Source of the DNA: CAWHOW01 sp963831005
GTDB taxonomy: Bacteria; Bacteroidota; Bacteroidia; Bacteroidales; CG2-30-32-10
Assembly (NCBI GenBank): GCA_963831005.1
Contig: CAWHOW010000028.1
Coordinates: 1-64,000, forward strand
Length of the DNA stretch: 64,000 nt
Direction of reading: 5' to 3'
A program made the translations under genes and the position numbers. This document shows, one piece after another, positions 1 through 8,860 of the stretch. The number at the start of each line of letters is the position of its first letter. Position 1 is the first letter of the stretch. Below the pieces are notes generated by a model, which saw only the letters and a program-made list of their open reading frames with translations, was not told the origin of the DNA and made no database searches.

Positions 1-818
1 TTCTCTGTTTTCGCTTTCAAGATGTATACACCTGCCGCAAAGCTTGAAATGTCTATGCTTGCTTTGTTGTCAGTTGTTGTGAAAGATTTAATAAGCCTTC
101 CTTGCACATCTAATATCTCAATAACGGCCTGTTGTATGACTGCAATATTTAAATTAGTTGAAGCGGGATTAGGGGAAAGGGTTATCCCCTGCAATTGAAT
201 AAAATCAGCTATACCGGCATTGGCTATTGTTTGCGTATGTGTCCACGTATGTGTGCCTTCTGAATTCGTGCCGCCTGTAACCCAATGATAATTATTAATT
301 TCATATCCTTCGCCAACCAGCGGGTCCATGTAATACATATTATTCCCTGAAACACCATAACCCACCAGAAAGTGTCCGCCCCCTGTTGACCATCCCCACC
401 TGAAAATAAATGGTCTGCCTCCAGTTATTTCCGTTTGAACAGCAGCAAGACTGAGTGAGTCTGATATTGAATTTGTTTCAATAAACCCAAAGTGGGTGAG
501 TATATCCTGTATGCTACCGGGGCATCCCCAGTTATAATTCCACTGATTGCATCCCAGTGTTGCATTGGAACAGCAATTTGTCGTTCCATAATTATTAGGG
601 TTGCAGGATGTTGAAACTTCCCTTGTATATTCGGCAATCGTGCATTGAGCAGTATTACCGCCATAATAATCAAGAACACATGCAGACGATGCAGCCCAGC
701 ACCACTGTGTCTGCTCCTGTATAACTTGCGGGACATTTATAACCTGCGATAAAAGTCTTGCTTGCCAACATGCACAAAATACAAATATGGCTATGATCAA
801 TTTATAAATCTTTGTCAT
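1..818 (-). CDS. Secreted papain-like (C39/AvrRpt2-type) cysteine peptidase, 3' end missing
   Basis: The gene runs off the left edge; about 272 residues are visible. A signal peptide occupies roughly residues 1-24. The catalytic Cys40 lies in QEQTQWCWAAS, with an upstream Gln for the oxyanion hole; His149 lies in GGGHFLVGYG and Asp165 in YYMDPLVGEG. This order and the WCWAAS motif match the C39-like/AvrRpt2 group of papain-fold peptidases. From about residue 205 comes a T9SS type A sorting domain (LSPNPAS, then GVYILK), so the enzyme is predicted to be exported and surface-anchored or released. The ATG lies five bases after the stop of the upstream secreted gene, so the two are probably co-transcribed and may work together. 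Substrate unknown. Confidence 0.82.
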   Translation of the reverse strand, partial: MTKIYKLIIAIFVFCACWQARLLSQVINVPQVIQEQTQWCWAASSACVLDYYGGNTAQCTIAEYTREVSTSCNPNNYGTTNCCSNATLGCNQWNYNWGCPGSIQDILTHFGFIETNSISDSLSLAAVQTEITGGRPFIFRWGWSTGGGHFLVGYGVSGNNMYYMDPLVGEGYEINNYHWVTGGTNSEGTHTWTHTQTIANAGIADFIQLQGITLSPNPASTNLNIAVIQQAVIEILDVQGRLIKSFTTTDNKASIDISSFAAGVYILKAKTE

Positions 819-823
819 CGTTA

Positions 824-1462
824 TTAGAATTTTTTATTGTAAATATTATTTTTGAGAAGCAATAGAGCCTGTGACAAGGAATAAAATGGAGCAGTCATTT
901 TACTGTCTGCTTTATCAAATGCCATCCTTGCAGATGCCATTGGGTATGCATTAATTTCTGATGTAGTCGAATTTGCAGGCAAAAGAAAGAAATCACATTC
1001 AAGCTGATAAACCCTCAATAATTTTCCTTCCGGGTTAGCAGATGGATAATTTTTTTCAAATTCTCCCAGTTCTTTTGAAAGGCCAGCTCCGCCAATGCCA
1101 ACAACTGTATATTTACCATTCATTACGGCCACAGTAACCAGTGTGCGATTTTCGCCATTGACTGTAACTGGTATTCTCCATTCTTTTGTAGGAATAAGAT
1201 AATTCTTATTATCAGTCAAACTTGCATCAGCAAAGAAATCCTGAGAAAGTGTATATATTTGGTATGGCTTGCCAATCTTAGTTATTGCAAATTCGTCACG
1301 GCTTGTGAATCCATAGAACGATTCCTGCCCAGAAGGAATCAACTCAAGATAATTCATATAACCTGAATTAGCGGTATCTAAAATTGCCTGCAAATTGTTT
1401 TCCTGTGCTTTTATTCCAAAAGACGCAATAAGCATCATTAAAAATAAGGATAATTTTTTCAT
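824..1462 (-). CDS. Secreted protein of unknown function, partner of the cysteine peptidase
   Basis: This 212-residue protein has a clear signal peptide (MKKLSLFLMMLIASFGIKAQ) with cleavage expected before the Gln, common in Bacteroidota. I do not recognise the mature domain; it looks like a mixed alpha/beta fold with no Cys pairs and no sorting domain. It is the first gene of a two-gene unit whose second gene is a cysteine peptidase starting five bases after this stop. A role as inhibitor, chaperone or propeptide-like partner is possible but is only inference from position. A TAnnTTTG box lies about 80 bases upstream. Confidence 0.72.
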   Translation of the reverse strand: MKKLSLFLMMLIASFGIKAQENNLQAILDTANSGYMNYLELIPSGQESFYGFTSRDEFAITKIGKPYQIYTLSQDFFADASLTDNKNYLIPTKEWRIPVTVNGENRTLVTVAVMNGKYTVVGIGGAGLSKELGEFEKNYPSANPEGKLLRVYQLECDFFLLPANSTTSEINAYPMASARMAFDKADSKMTAPFYSLSQALLLLKNNIYNKKF

Positions 1463-1544
1463 AATTGATTTTTATATTATTAATATTGATTTTAAGGCTA
1501 TCCCTGATGTTTAAAAGATTTTTAAGTTTGACATTTATAATTGT

Positions 1545-1552
1545 CAAAGGTA
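1545..1552 (-). promoter_or_regulatory. Bacteroidota -7 promoter box
   Basis: On the minus strand this reads TACCTTTG, an exact TAnnTTTG match, with a TTTG about 20 bases upstream as a possible -33 element. It would drive the 1462-to-1 unit. The rest of 1463-1932 is AT-rich and divergent between this unit and the peptidase at 1933. Confidence 0.5.
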
Positions 1553-1720
1553 CGACATTTAATTATTCAAATCAAATTATTAATGGTGTTTTTGTGGGCA
1601 TCAAATTATTTAACATCTTTCTCGAATAACATCAGATACAACTAATTTATAATTAACATACACTTTAAGTCAAATGTTGATTAATTATAGAAGATTTAAT
1701 AAAAAAAGACAATTACTATT

Positions 1721-1785
1721 CTAAATCGTTTAGCAAATTCTTTAAAAAATTAATCAGTAATTTTAAATATAAATATATGTCCTAA
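1721..1785 (+). promoter_or_regulatory. Leader segment shared with the next peptidase gene (copy 1)
   Basis: It contains CTAAATCGTTTA and, about 25 bases on, ATTAATCAGTAATTT. The same order of words occurs at 4481-4545 before the paralogous peptidase. Both copies are followed by a CTTGACAT word and finally by a near-identical AT-rich stretch ending in AACCTGTAATCTATGAA or AACCTATAATCTATGAA. I infer a duplicated promoter or operator region, with no known regulator assigned. Confidence 0.45.
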
Positions 1786-1932
1786 ATAAATTTACTTATA
1801 TGTTTCTTTTTTCATTTTTATATTTAAAATTAATTTTGTTACTTTGTATTCATCTTCATAAAAGAAAAAAAAACTTGACATCGTTTTGTAATTTTTATAA
1901 ATTCATCAATTATTAATTTAAACCTGTAATCT

Positions 1933-4278
1933 ATGAAAAATCGACTACTACTATTAATTGCAGCAGGAGCTGTGTTGTTTACCAACAGCAAAATTCACGC
2001 CCAAAACTTCGTTACTGTTACAAGAACGAATCAGGAACAAACTATCAATCTTTCTCATGATCAGGTCTTGGAAATTCAACTGCCAAGAAAAGCATCTACC
2101 GGATACATCTGGGTTGAAGCTACAGCACCTTCTGATAAAGTTCAGAAAACAGTTGCTCAGATCGGAGACGCTGAATTTATTCACGATCTAGTATCCGGGA
2201 AAGTAATAAAAGGTGGGTCAGGCACTCAAATTATGAGATATGTCGGCACTTTACAGGGAACTACCACTCTTACTTTAGAATTAAAGCGTCCATGGTCAAA
2301 GAACCATGAGGTTATTGACAGTTACACTATCACTGTTGTTACTGACGGAAAATATAATGGGATATACACTCCTCCTCTAAAAGCATCAAGACATTATGAT
2401 CATCCTTTAACAATAACGCCACTTGCTGGAATTCCTACTTCATGGGACTGGCGTTCACAGTGTACACCGATTGCTAACCAAATGCAGTGTGGGGATTGCT
2501 GGGCATTTGCTACAGTTGGAACTCTTGAAAGCAACATTAAAATACACGATGCTGTTACCGAGGACATTTCAGAAGAATTTGTAACAAATTGTTACACTGT
2601 TAGCGGCTATGATGGATGTGACGGAACTGAATATGGAGCTGCCCATGAGGTTTGGATGGCTTCTTATCACGGTGCTAATTCTGATGGAGGCGGCGCTGTT
2701 TATGAATCAGAAGATCCATGGACTACCGCAGAAGGAAATGGAGCCTCTGCATACCCTAATGCTTGCGGAGGTCCTTATACTACTCATCAGACAATTGATC
2801 GTTTTGCCGATATCGGAGGTGAAAATGCTGAACAAGTACCATCTGTAGATAGTATGCAATATCATATATATTATCACGGTCCTATTTGGATTGCAATGGA
2901 TGCTTCATCAAATGCTTTTAATAATTATTCTCATGGAATTTTAGTTGAAAGCGGCACCAGCGTTGACCATTGTGTTGTACTCGTTGGATGGAAAGACACT
3001 ACCGTTTCTGATGGTAGCGGTGGTTACTGGATATTAAGAAATTCATGGGGCCCAGACTGGGGTATTGGTAATACAGGATATATGTATATCTCATATGGCA
3101 GCGATGAAGTTGGTTGTGATGCAGACTATTTAGTTTATAAAGGAGGTGTGCCTCACAGCGTACCACCTGTTGCTGCTTTTGTTGCAAATCAAACAACTGT
3201 GGCTCCAAATACAACTGTAACTTTTACAGATCAGTCAACAAATTCCCCAACTATCTGGGCATGGTCGTTATCACCAACTACCGGATTCAGTTATGCCGGA
3301 GGAACTTCAGCAACTTCACAAGATCCACAGATTAAATTTACAACTGTTGGAACATATTCTGTTACATTAACTGCATCAAATACATATGGCGCAAGTTCGC
3401 CCTATACAAGAACGAACTATATTACTGTAACAAATGCAACGTCTACTTGCGATACTATGGTGCCACCCAATTATAGCTCAGCATGCTTTCAGGATACTAT
3501 TACTTATTATTCCATTACAGGACAAGGGGGATATGTTACAGGAAATGACCAATATGGCGATGAAGAAGATGCACAGAAATATCATAATTCTGTCAATGGA
3601 ACAATTTCAGCTGTTAAGGTAGGCGCTGTTGCGATAAAAGCACCTACCGGCACCGCTGATACTTATGTAAAAATTTATAACATTGATGCATCAACCGGAG
3701 CGCCATCATCATTATTAGGAACAAGTAACCCAATTGCTATGAGTGGTATTAGCACAACAGGAGGTTATGTTACCTATACTTTCGGCACGCCTGTTTCTGT
3801 TACCGGCGACTATGCTGCAGCTGTTGTACTGCCGACAGGAACAGGCGACACTATGGTAGTATTTTCAACAACTGCCACTTGCAATAACGGAGACTCACTT
3901 TCGTGGGAAATGTTTCAAGATGGAAGTTGGAATTCTTTCCCAAACTATGATAATTTTGGACATGGTTTTAATCCGGAGTTGATAATTTATCCTGTATTTT
4001 GTTCAATTCCAACCGGAATCAAAGAAGATCTGGATAAAAATATTACTCTTTATCCTAATCCTGCCAGGAGTGAGTTTACAGTTGATTTTTCAACTTATTT
4101 GCAGCCGGATGTAGTTATTAATGTTTACAACATGGTTGGCAAACTTGTTCAGAGTACATCTTCTAAAGATGTAAGCACAATGACAGTTGATATGTCAAAC
4201 CAAAGCAGCGGTATTTATGTAGTTAACATAAAAACTCCTTCTGGAACAATTATTAAAAAATTATCTTTAATTAAATAA
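1933..4278 (+). CDS. Papain-family (C1) peptidase with N-terminal chagasin-like inhibitor domain, PKD and T9SS domains
   Basis: The protein has 781 residues. A signal peptide covers 1-24. Residues 30-137 look like an I42 chagasin-type inhibitor: ASTGYIW (the NPTTGY-like loop), GGSGTQ and LKRPW, three loops in the family order. Residues about 168-400 form a C1 peptidase: oxyanion Gln183, nucleophile Cys189 in CGDCWAFA, His346 in DHCVVLVGW and Asn370 in RNSWG. A PKD domain follows at about 411-500, then a beta-sandwich-like segment and a T9SS type A sorting domain at about 700-781 (LYPNPAR, SGIYVVNIKT). Such an inhibitor fused in cis could keep the enzyme latent until export, which is inference. 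The ATG sits at the same place as in the paralogue downstream. Confidence 0.88.
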   Translation: MKNRLLLLIAAGAVLFTNSKIHAQNFVTVTRTNQEQTINLSHDQVLEIQLPRKASTGYIWVEATAPSDKVQKTVAQIGDAEFIHDLVSGKVIKGGSGTQIMRYVGTLQGTTTLTLELKRPWSKNHEVIDSYTITVVTDGKYNGIYTPPLKASRHYDHPLTITPLAGIPTSWDWRSQCTPIANQMQCGDCWAFATVGTLESNIKIHDAVTEDISEEFVTNCYTVSGYDGCDGTEYGAAHEVWMASYHGANSDGGGAVYESEDPWTTAEGNGASAYPNACGGPYTTHQTIDRFADIGGENAEQVPSVDSMQYHIYYHGPIWIAMDASSNAFNNYSHGILVESGTSVDHCVVLVGWKDTTVSDGSGGYWILRNSWGPDWGIGNTGYMYISYGSDEVGCDADYLVYKGGVPHSVPPVAAFVANQTTVAPNTTVTFTDQSTNSPTIWAWSLSPTTGFSYAGGTSATSQDPQIKFTTVGTYSVTLTASNTYGASSPYTRTNYITVTNATSTCDTMVPPNYSSACFQDTITYYSITGQGGYVTGNDQYGDEEDAQKYHNSVNGTISAVKVGAVAIKAPTGTADTYVKIYNIDASTGAPSSLLGTSNPIAMSGISTTGGYVTYTFGTPVSVTGDYAAAVVLPTGTGDTMVVFSTTATCNNGDSLSWEMFQDGSWNSFPNYDNFGHGFNPELIIYPVFCSIPTGIKEDLDKNITLYPNPARSEFTVDFSTYLQPDVVINVYNMVGKLVQSTSSKDVSTMTVDMSNQSSGIYVVNIKTPSGTIIKKLSLIK

Positions 4279-4295
4279 AACTTACTCTCACAAGT

Positions 4296-4325
4296 AAAAA
4301 GCCCGGCAAATTGTCGGGGCTTTTT
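4296..4325 (+). terminator. Rho-independent terminator
   Basis: An A-run, a GC-rich stem (AGCCCGGCAA / TTGTCGGGGCT) and a T-run lie 18 bases after the first peptidase stop. The A-run on the other side would let it work on either strand. Confidence 0.85.
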
Positions 4326-4480
4326 ATTATATATAATTTGATATTTGATTAAGTAGTGAATAAATATCCAAAACCCAGTTTCTAAAAAACTGGAACTTAA
4401 TTCTAATCAATTTGTACGTATAACCCAATATTGCTATTTTTTTTATTTTTGATTTTAGAATCTTTTATTAAGCAAATTCA

Positions 4481-4545
4481 CTAAATCGTTTAGGTGAAAT
4501 TACTCATAAAATAATTAGTAATTCTACTTACATGTGCGCATATAA
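4481..4545 (+). promoter_or_regulatory. Leader segment shared with the previous peptidase gene (copy 2)
   Basis: It starts with CTAAATCGTTTAG and contains AATTAGTAATT, the counterpart of 1721-1785. The remaining intergenic sequence, 4326-4803, is very AT-rich and holds no gene that I can support. Confidence 0.45.
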
Positions 4546-4803
4546 AAAATATGTTTTTATGAGCATTTTCTAATAATTAGTAGAAAATTTTCACTTTATA
4601 TATCTGTTTATTAATATGTTAATTTGCAATAAAAGCTTGACATAACTTTTAATATTTCGTAATTTCATTGGCTAAATCAAACGCCTTAATTTGTAAAAAA
4701 ATTGAAAAACAATAATTTTTAGTATTCAAAATACAACCTTATAATTAATACTATACACATTATATTAAAAACATTAATATTTATTAATTAAAACCTATAA
4801 TCT

Positions 4804-7179
4804 ATGAAGAATCGACTATTACATTTAATTGCAGCAGTATTAGTACTGTTTGCATTCAACAAAATTCAAGCTCAGAATTTTGTTAAGCTCACAAGAGCAA
4901 ACCAGGAACAGACAATCAGTCTTTCATCTGATCAGGTGCTTGAGATACAATTGCCAAGAAAATCCTCAACCGGGTACATGTGGGTTGAAGCGCCCGCTCC
5001 TAATGATAAATTTATTAAATCAATTGCAAAGATAGGTGATGATGATTTTATTCACGATCTGGTTTCAGGGAAAGTAATGAAAGGAGGATCTGGCACTCAA
5101 ATTATAAGATATGTGGGAAATTCACAGGGAACTACTACTCTTACATTAGAATTAAAACGTCCATGGTCAAAAAATAAAGAGGTTATTGACAGTTATACTA
5201 TCAACGTTGTTTCTGCCGGGAAATATACCGGCACATACACTCCTCCTCTTAAGGCTACAAAACATTATGACAAGCCGCTCACTTCAAATGAAACTGCAAT
5301 TGCAGGAATTCCTGCATCATGGGATTGGCGTTCTAAATGCACACCTATTGCAAACCAAATGCAGTGTGGAGATTGCTGGGCTTTTGCTTCTGTCGCAACA
5401 CTTGAATGCAATATTTCCATAACTGATGGTGTTACCAGGGATATTTCAGAAGAATTTGTTACAAATTGTTATAAACCATCTGGCTTTAGTGGTTGCAGTG
5501 GTGAGGCTTTAACAGTAGGAGCAGCACATCAAGCCTGGTTAGCTTCATATACAGGAGCTAATTCTAGCGGTGGCGGAGCTGTTTATGAGACAGAAGATCC
5601 CTGGACAACAGCAGAAGGAAATGGAACTACCGGAAGCTGCGGTGGTCCCTATACTCCACATGAAACCATTTCAAGCTTTAGGGATATTGGCGGTGAAGAT
5701 GCAAACGGCGTACCATCTGTTGATAGTATGAAATATTTCATTTACAACGACGGCCCTATTTGGATTGGGATGGATGCTTCATCTAATAATTTCAACAATT
5801 ATTCCGGTGGAATTTTGGTTGAAAGCGGCACCAGTGCCGATCATTGCGTTGATCTTGTAGGTTGGAAAGACACTACAGTTTCTGATGGCAGCGGTGGATA
5901 CTGGATTTTAAGAAACTCTTGGGGAACCGATTGGGGTGTTGATAAAACAGGATATATGTATATCTCCTATGGAAGTGACATTGTTGGGAATATGGCAGAT
6001 TTCTTAGTATATAAAGGCGGTACTTCTCATAATGCACCTCCTGTAGCAGGGTTTACTGCTTCGTCAACATCAAGCTGCTCTTCTGGTACTATACAATTTA
6101 CAGATCAATCAACTAATTCTCCATCAGCATGGGCGTGGACATTTGGTGACGGAGGAACATCAACTTTACAAAATCCATCTCATACCTACACTGCTAATGG
6201 AACTTATACTGTTACGTTAAAAGCAACAAATAGTTATGGAAACAATACTGATACCCAAACCGGTTATATTACAATTGATATGCCGCCTGCCCCTACGGTA
6301 GTTAATGGTTGTTATTCCCCTTCCACTGTAGCAATGACGGCCTCAGGAACAGGAACACTTAACTGGTATAGTTCTCCATCAAGCACTACAGTTTTGCATA
6401 CAGGAACATCGTATACGCCAACTGTAACTTCTACAACTAATTATTATGTTCAGAATGCAGTGACTTCAGCCGCTCAGTCAGCGGGTGTAGTATCCTCTGC
6501 ATTATCAAGCGGATCATATACAAATTCGGCAAGAGAAGGATTGGTATTTAATGCCGATGTTCCGCTTACTATTCAATCTGTGCAGGTTTATGAAAAGACT
6601 GCCGCAAACAGGACAATAGTTTTAAAGAATAACTCAGGAACAGAAATAGATTCAATAACAACTAGTGTTTCCACAGGATTACAAACTATTCCATTAAATT
6701 TCAGCGTTCCGGTAGGAACTGGTTATATTTTGGAATCCCCTGCTTCCAGTGCTTTCTGGAGAGATAATACGGCAACATATCCACTTACACTTTCAGGCGT
6801 GCTATCTATAACAGGAAATACCAATGCATCACATGCTGCGTATTACTATTATTATTACAACTGGCAGATCACTACATCTTGCTTAAGCCCGATGACAGAA
6901 GTAAACTGGGGAGTTTGCACTGGTATAAACGAAATGTCTCAGGCTAACTTTGAGGTTTATCCTAACCCCAATAACGGCTCCTTTGATATTAAATTGAATG
7001 ATCAGAGCATGCAGAATGCAACATTGAGCATTTCCAATATGCTTGGTCAGTCCTTACTGGAAAAGAAGGTTATGAATACCTCGACTATACATATTGATGC
7101 TAATTTACAACAGGGTATTTACTTTGTAAAAATACAAACAGGCAATGCAACTTATGTAAAAAAGATTATGGTTAATTGA
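4804..7179 (+). CDS. Second papain-family (C1) peptidase with chagasin-like, PKD, Ig-like and T9SS domains
   Basis: This 791-residue paralogue of the upstream protein is nearly collinear through the inhibitor and peptidase domains. Signal peptide 1-24; chagasin-like loops SSTGYMW, GGSGTQ and LKRPW within 30-137; oxyanion Gln185, nucleophile Cys191 in CGDCWAFA, His347 in ADHCVDLVGW and Asn371 in RNSWG. The C-terminal half differs: PKD at about 410-500 (WTFGDGGTS), an Ig-like segment (LNWYSSPSS), a beta-rich domain and a T9SS type A tail (VYPNPNNGSF, QGIYFVKIQTG). The pair is a tandem duplication whose accessory domains have diverged, suggesting different targets for similar catalytic cores. 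Confidence 0.88.
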   Translation: MKNRLLHLIAAVLVLFAFNKIQAQNFVKLTRANQEQTISLSSDQVLEIQLPRKSSTGYMWVEAPAPNDKFIKSIAKIGDDDFIHDLVSGKVMKGGSGTQIIRYVGNSQGTTTLTLELKRPWSKNKEVIDSYTINVVSAGKYTGTYTPPLKATKHYDKPLTSNETAIAGIPASWDWRSKCTPIANQMQCGDCWAFASVATLECNISITDGVTRDISEEFVTNCYKPSGFSGCSGEALTVGAAHQAWLASYTGANSSGGGAVYETEDPWTTAEGNGTTGSCGGPYTPHETISSFRDIGGEDANGVPSVDSMKYFIYNDGPIWIGMDASSNNFNNYSGGILVESGTSADHCVDLVGWKDTTVSDGSGGYWILRNSWGTDWGVDKTGYMYISYGSDIVGNMADFLVYKGGTSHNAPPVAGFTASSTSSCSSGTIQFTDQSTNSPSAWAWTFGDGGTSTLQNPSHTYTANGTYTVTLKATNSYGNNTDTQTGYITIDMPPAPTVVNGCYSPSTVAMTASGTGTLNWYSSPSSTTVLHTGTSYTPTVTSTTNYYVQNAVTSAAQSAGVVSSALSSGSYTNSAREGLVFNADVPLTIQSVQVYEKTAANRTIVLKNNSGTEIDSITTSVSTGLQTIPLNFSVPVGTGYILESPASSAFWRDNTATYPLTLSGVLSITGNTNASHAAYYYYYYNWQITTSCLSPMTEVNWGVCTGINEMSQANFEVYPNPNNGSFDIKLNDQSMQNATLSISNMLGQSLLEKKVMNTSTIHIDANLQQGIYFVKIQTGNATYVKKIMVN

Positions 7180-7211
7180 TGAGGTTTAAGTAGTTAATTT
7201 TAGTACAATGG

Positions 7212-7243
7212 AAAAGCCATTACATCTGTAATGGCTTTTTTAT
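7212..7243 (+). terminator. Rho-independent terminator
   Basis: The stem AAAAGCCATTAC / GTAATGGCTTTT with a short loop and a T-run lies about 30 bases after the second peptidase stop. It separates the peptidases from the efflux cluster. Confidence 0.85.
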
Positions 7244-7453
7244 TTTAGCTTTAACTAATTATTTTAATTGAGAATATGGTAATTCGCAGACTTATTCTCT
7301 TCTGCATAAGTTATACTATTATTCTAATATTCCTTCTCCGTTACTTATTCAGTCTGACAAATTTCCCCATTCATTTTATTGTTATATTTCTGTTAACATT
7401 TATCTGTATTTCTAAAGTTTCTATAATTTCGTCAGTATTTAGAAGCATATTAA

Positions 7454-8840
7454 ATGCAAACGAAATTCAAAATCAGCATGCCCGATAAGAAATTAAAGTT
7501 CTTTTTAGTTATTAGTATCCTACTGCTTCAAGCACACTTATCCATAAATGCACAGAATAAGAAAGCCGATACTATTCCATCATACAATCTTGATCAGTGC
7601 ATAGTTTATGCCTTGCAAAACCAGCCGGGAATACAGCAGTCTGCAATTGATATTACCATCGCTAAAAAATCGAACCTCATTAGATTATCAGACTGGTTGC
7701 CTCATGTTGGTGTTAACGGAACCATTACACATTACGACCAATTACCAACGACTTTCGCTATAAATTCAAGTAATCCCGGGTGGTCCTTTAATCAAAGAAA
7801 ATAATGGACTTGTCAATTCGTTCATGCCCATGTTATCGGTAACGGAAACCATCCTTAGTCCTGATGTTTTATATGCAGCAAACAGTGCACATTTGTTTGT
7901 GCAGCAGGCAAAGCAATCAGACGACAGCACTAAAATCGGACTTATTGCAAATGTAAGTAAAGCTTTTTACGGGTTGCTATTTACAATGCAGCAGGTCAAT
8001 GTACTGAAAGAAGATACTGCACGTCTGGCTAAGAACCTTCGGGATACTTACCATCAATATGTCGGCGGCATAGTTGATAAAACAGATTATAAGGAAGCTT
8101 CAATAACACTGAATAATTCTAAAGCCCAATTAAAACAGGCAATTGAAAGTGTGACTCCACAGTACTTTTCTCTTAAACAGTTAATGGGATTTCCTCCGGA
8201 AAAAGAGTTTAACGTGTTGTTCGATACACTGAAAATGATGCAGGAAATAGCTTTCGATACTACCCAGCAATTGAAAGTTGAAAAGCGTATAGAATATCAA
8301 TTGCTCCAAACAGTGAAAAGCTTGCAGGAGCAAAATGTGAATTACTACAGGTATCAGTTTCTGCCAACACTATCGGCTTTCTACAATTATAATTATGAAT
8401 ATGAAAGCAACCCTTATTCTAACAATTTAAACGGACCATATCCTTTTTCATACATAGGCGCTACAATCAGCATTCCTATATTTACAGGTTTGCAACGTAT
8501 AGAAAGTGTACAGAGAGCCAAACTACAGGAACAACAAATCGATCTGGCTTTGATAAATCTAAAATCTGTCATTTACACCCAATACAACAATGCCCTTGCA
8601 AATTATAAAAGCAATTTATATGATTTAAAATCGCTTTCAGAAAATGTGGCAATGGCGAAAGATGTCTATAGTATAATCTCTCTGCAATACAAGCAGGGAG
8701 TGGTAGCTTACCTTAATGTGATAACTGCAGAATCAAACCTGATATCATCTGAGATAAGTTATTTGAATGCCCTGTTCAATGTATTGTTGAGCAAGGTAGA
8801 TCTGGAAAGAGCAATGGGTAACACATTGTCAAAACATTAA
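7454..8840 (+). pseudogene. TolC-like outer membrane efflux protein, frameshifted
   Basis: Two open segments (7454-7804 and about 7800-8840) together give one outer-membrane factor of about 461 residues, comparable to the intact paralogue at 19332. The signal peptide is near residues 9-34 (FLVISILLLQ, then INAQ); the conserved start LDQCIVYALQNQPGI follows; the rest has the long helices and SIPIFTGLQ strand typical of TolC. The frame changes by +1 at the A-run near 7798-7801; dropping one A gives ...SFNQRNNGLVNSF..., a continuous protein. This may be a real lesion or a base-calling error. It is the first gene of the efflux block and would be the exit duct for the adaptor at 8861. Confidence 0.82.
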
Positions 8841-8860
8841 CGAATAAAATTTCAGCATAC

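Noticed and set aside
425..736. 103-codon minus-strand frame
   Set aside because: It lies in another frame of the cysteine peptidase gene, whose frame has a signal peptide and catalytic motifs.
7276..7488. 70-residue hydrophobic open frame
   Set aside because: It overlaps the start of the efflux gene, is AT-driven (Ile/Leu/Phe), and has no family or ribosome site that I can support.
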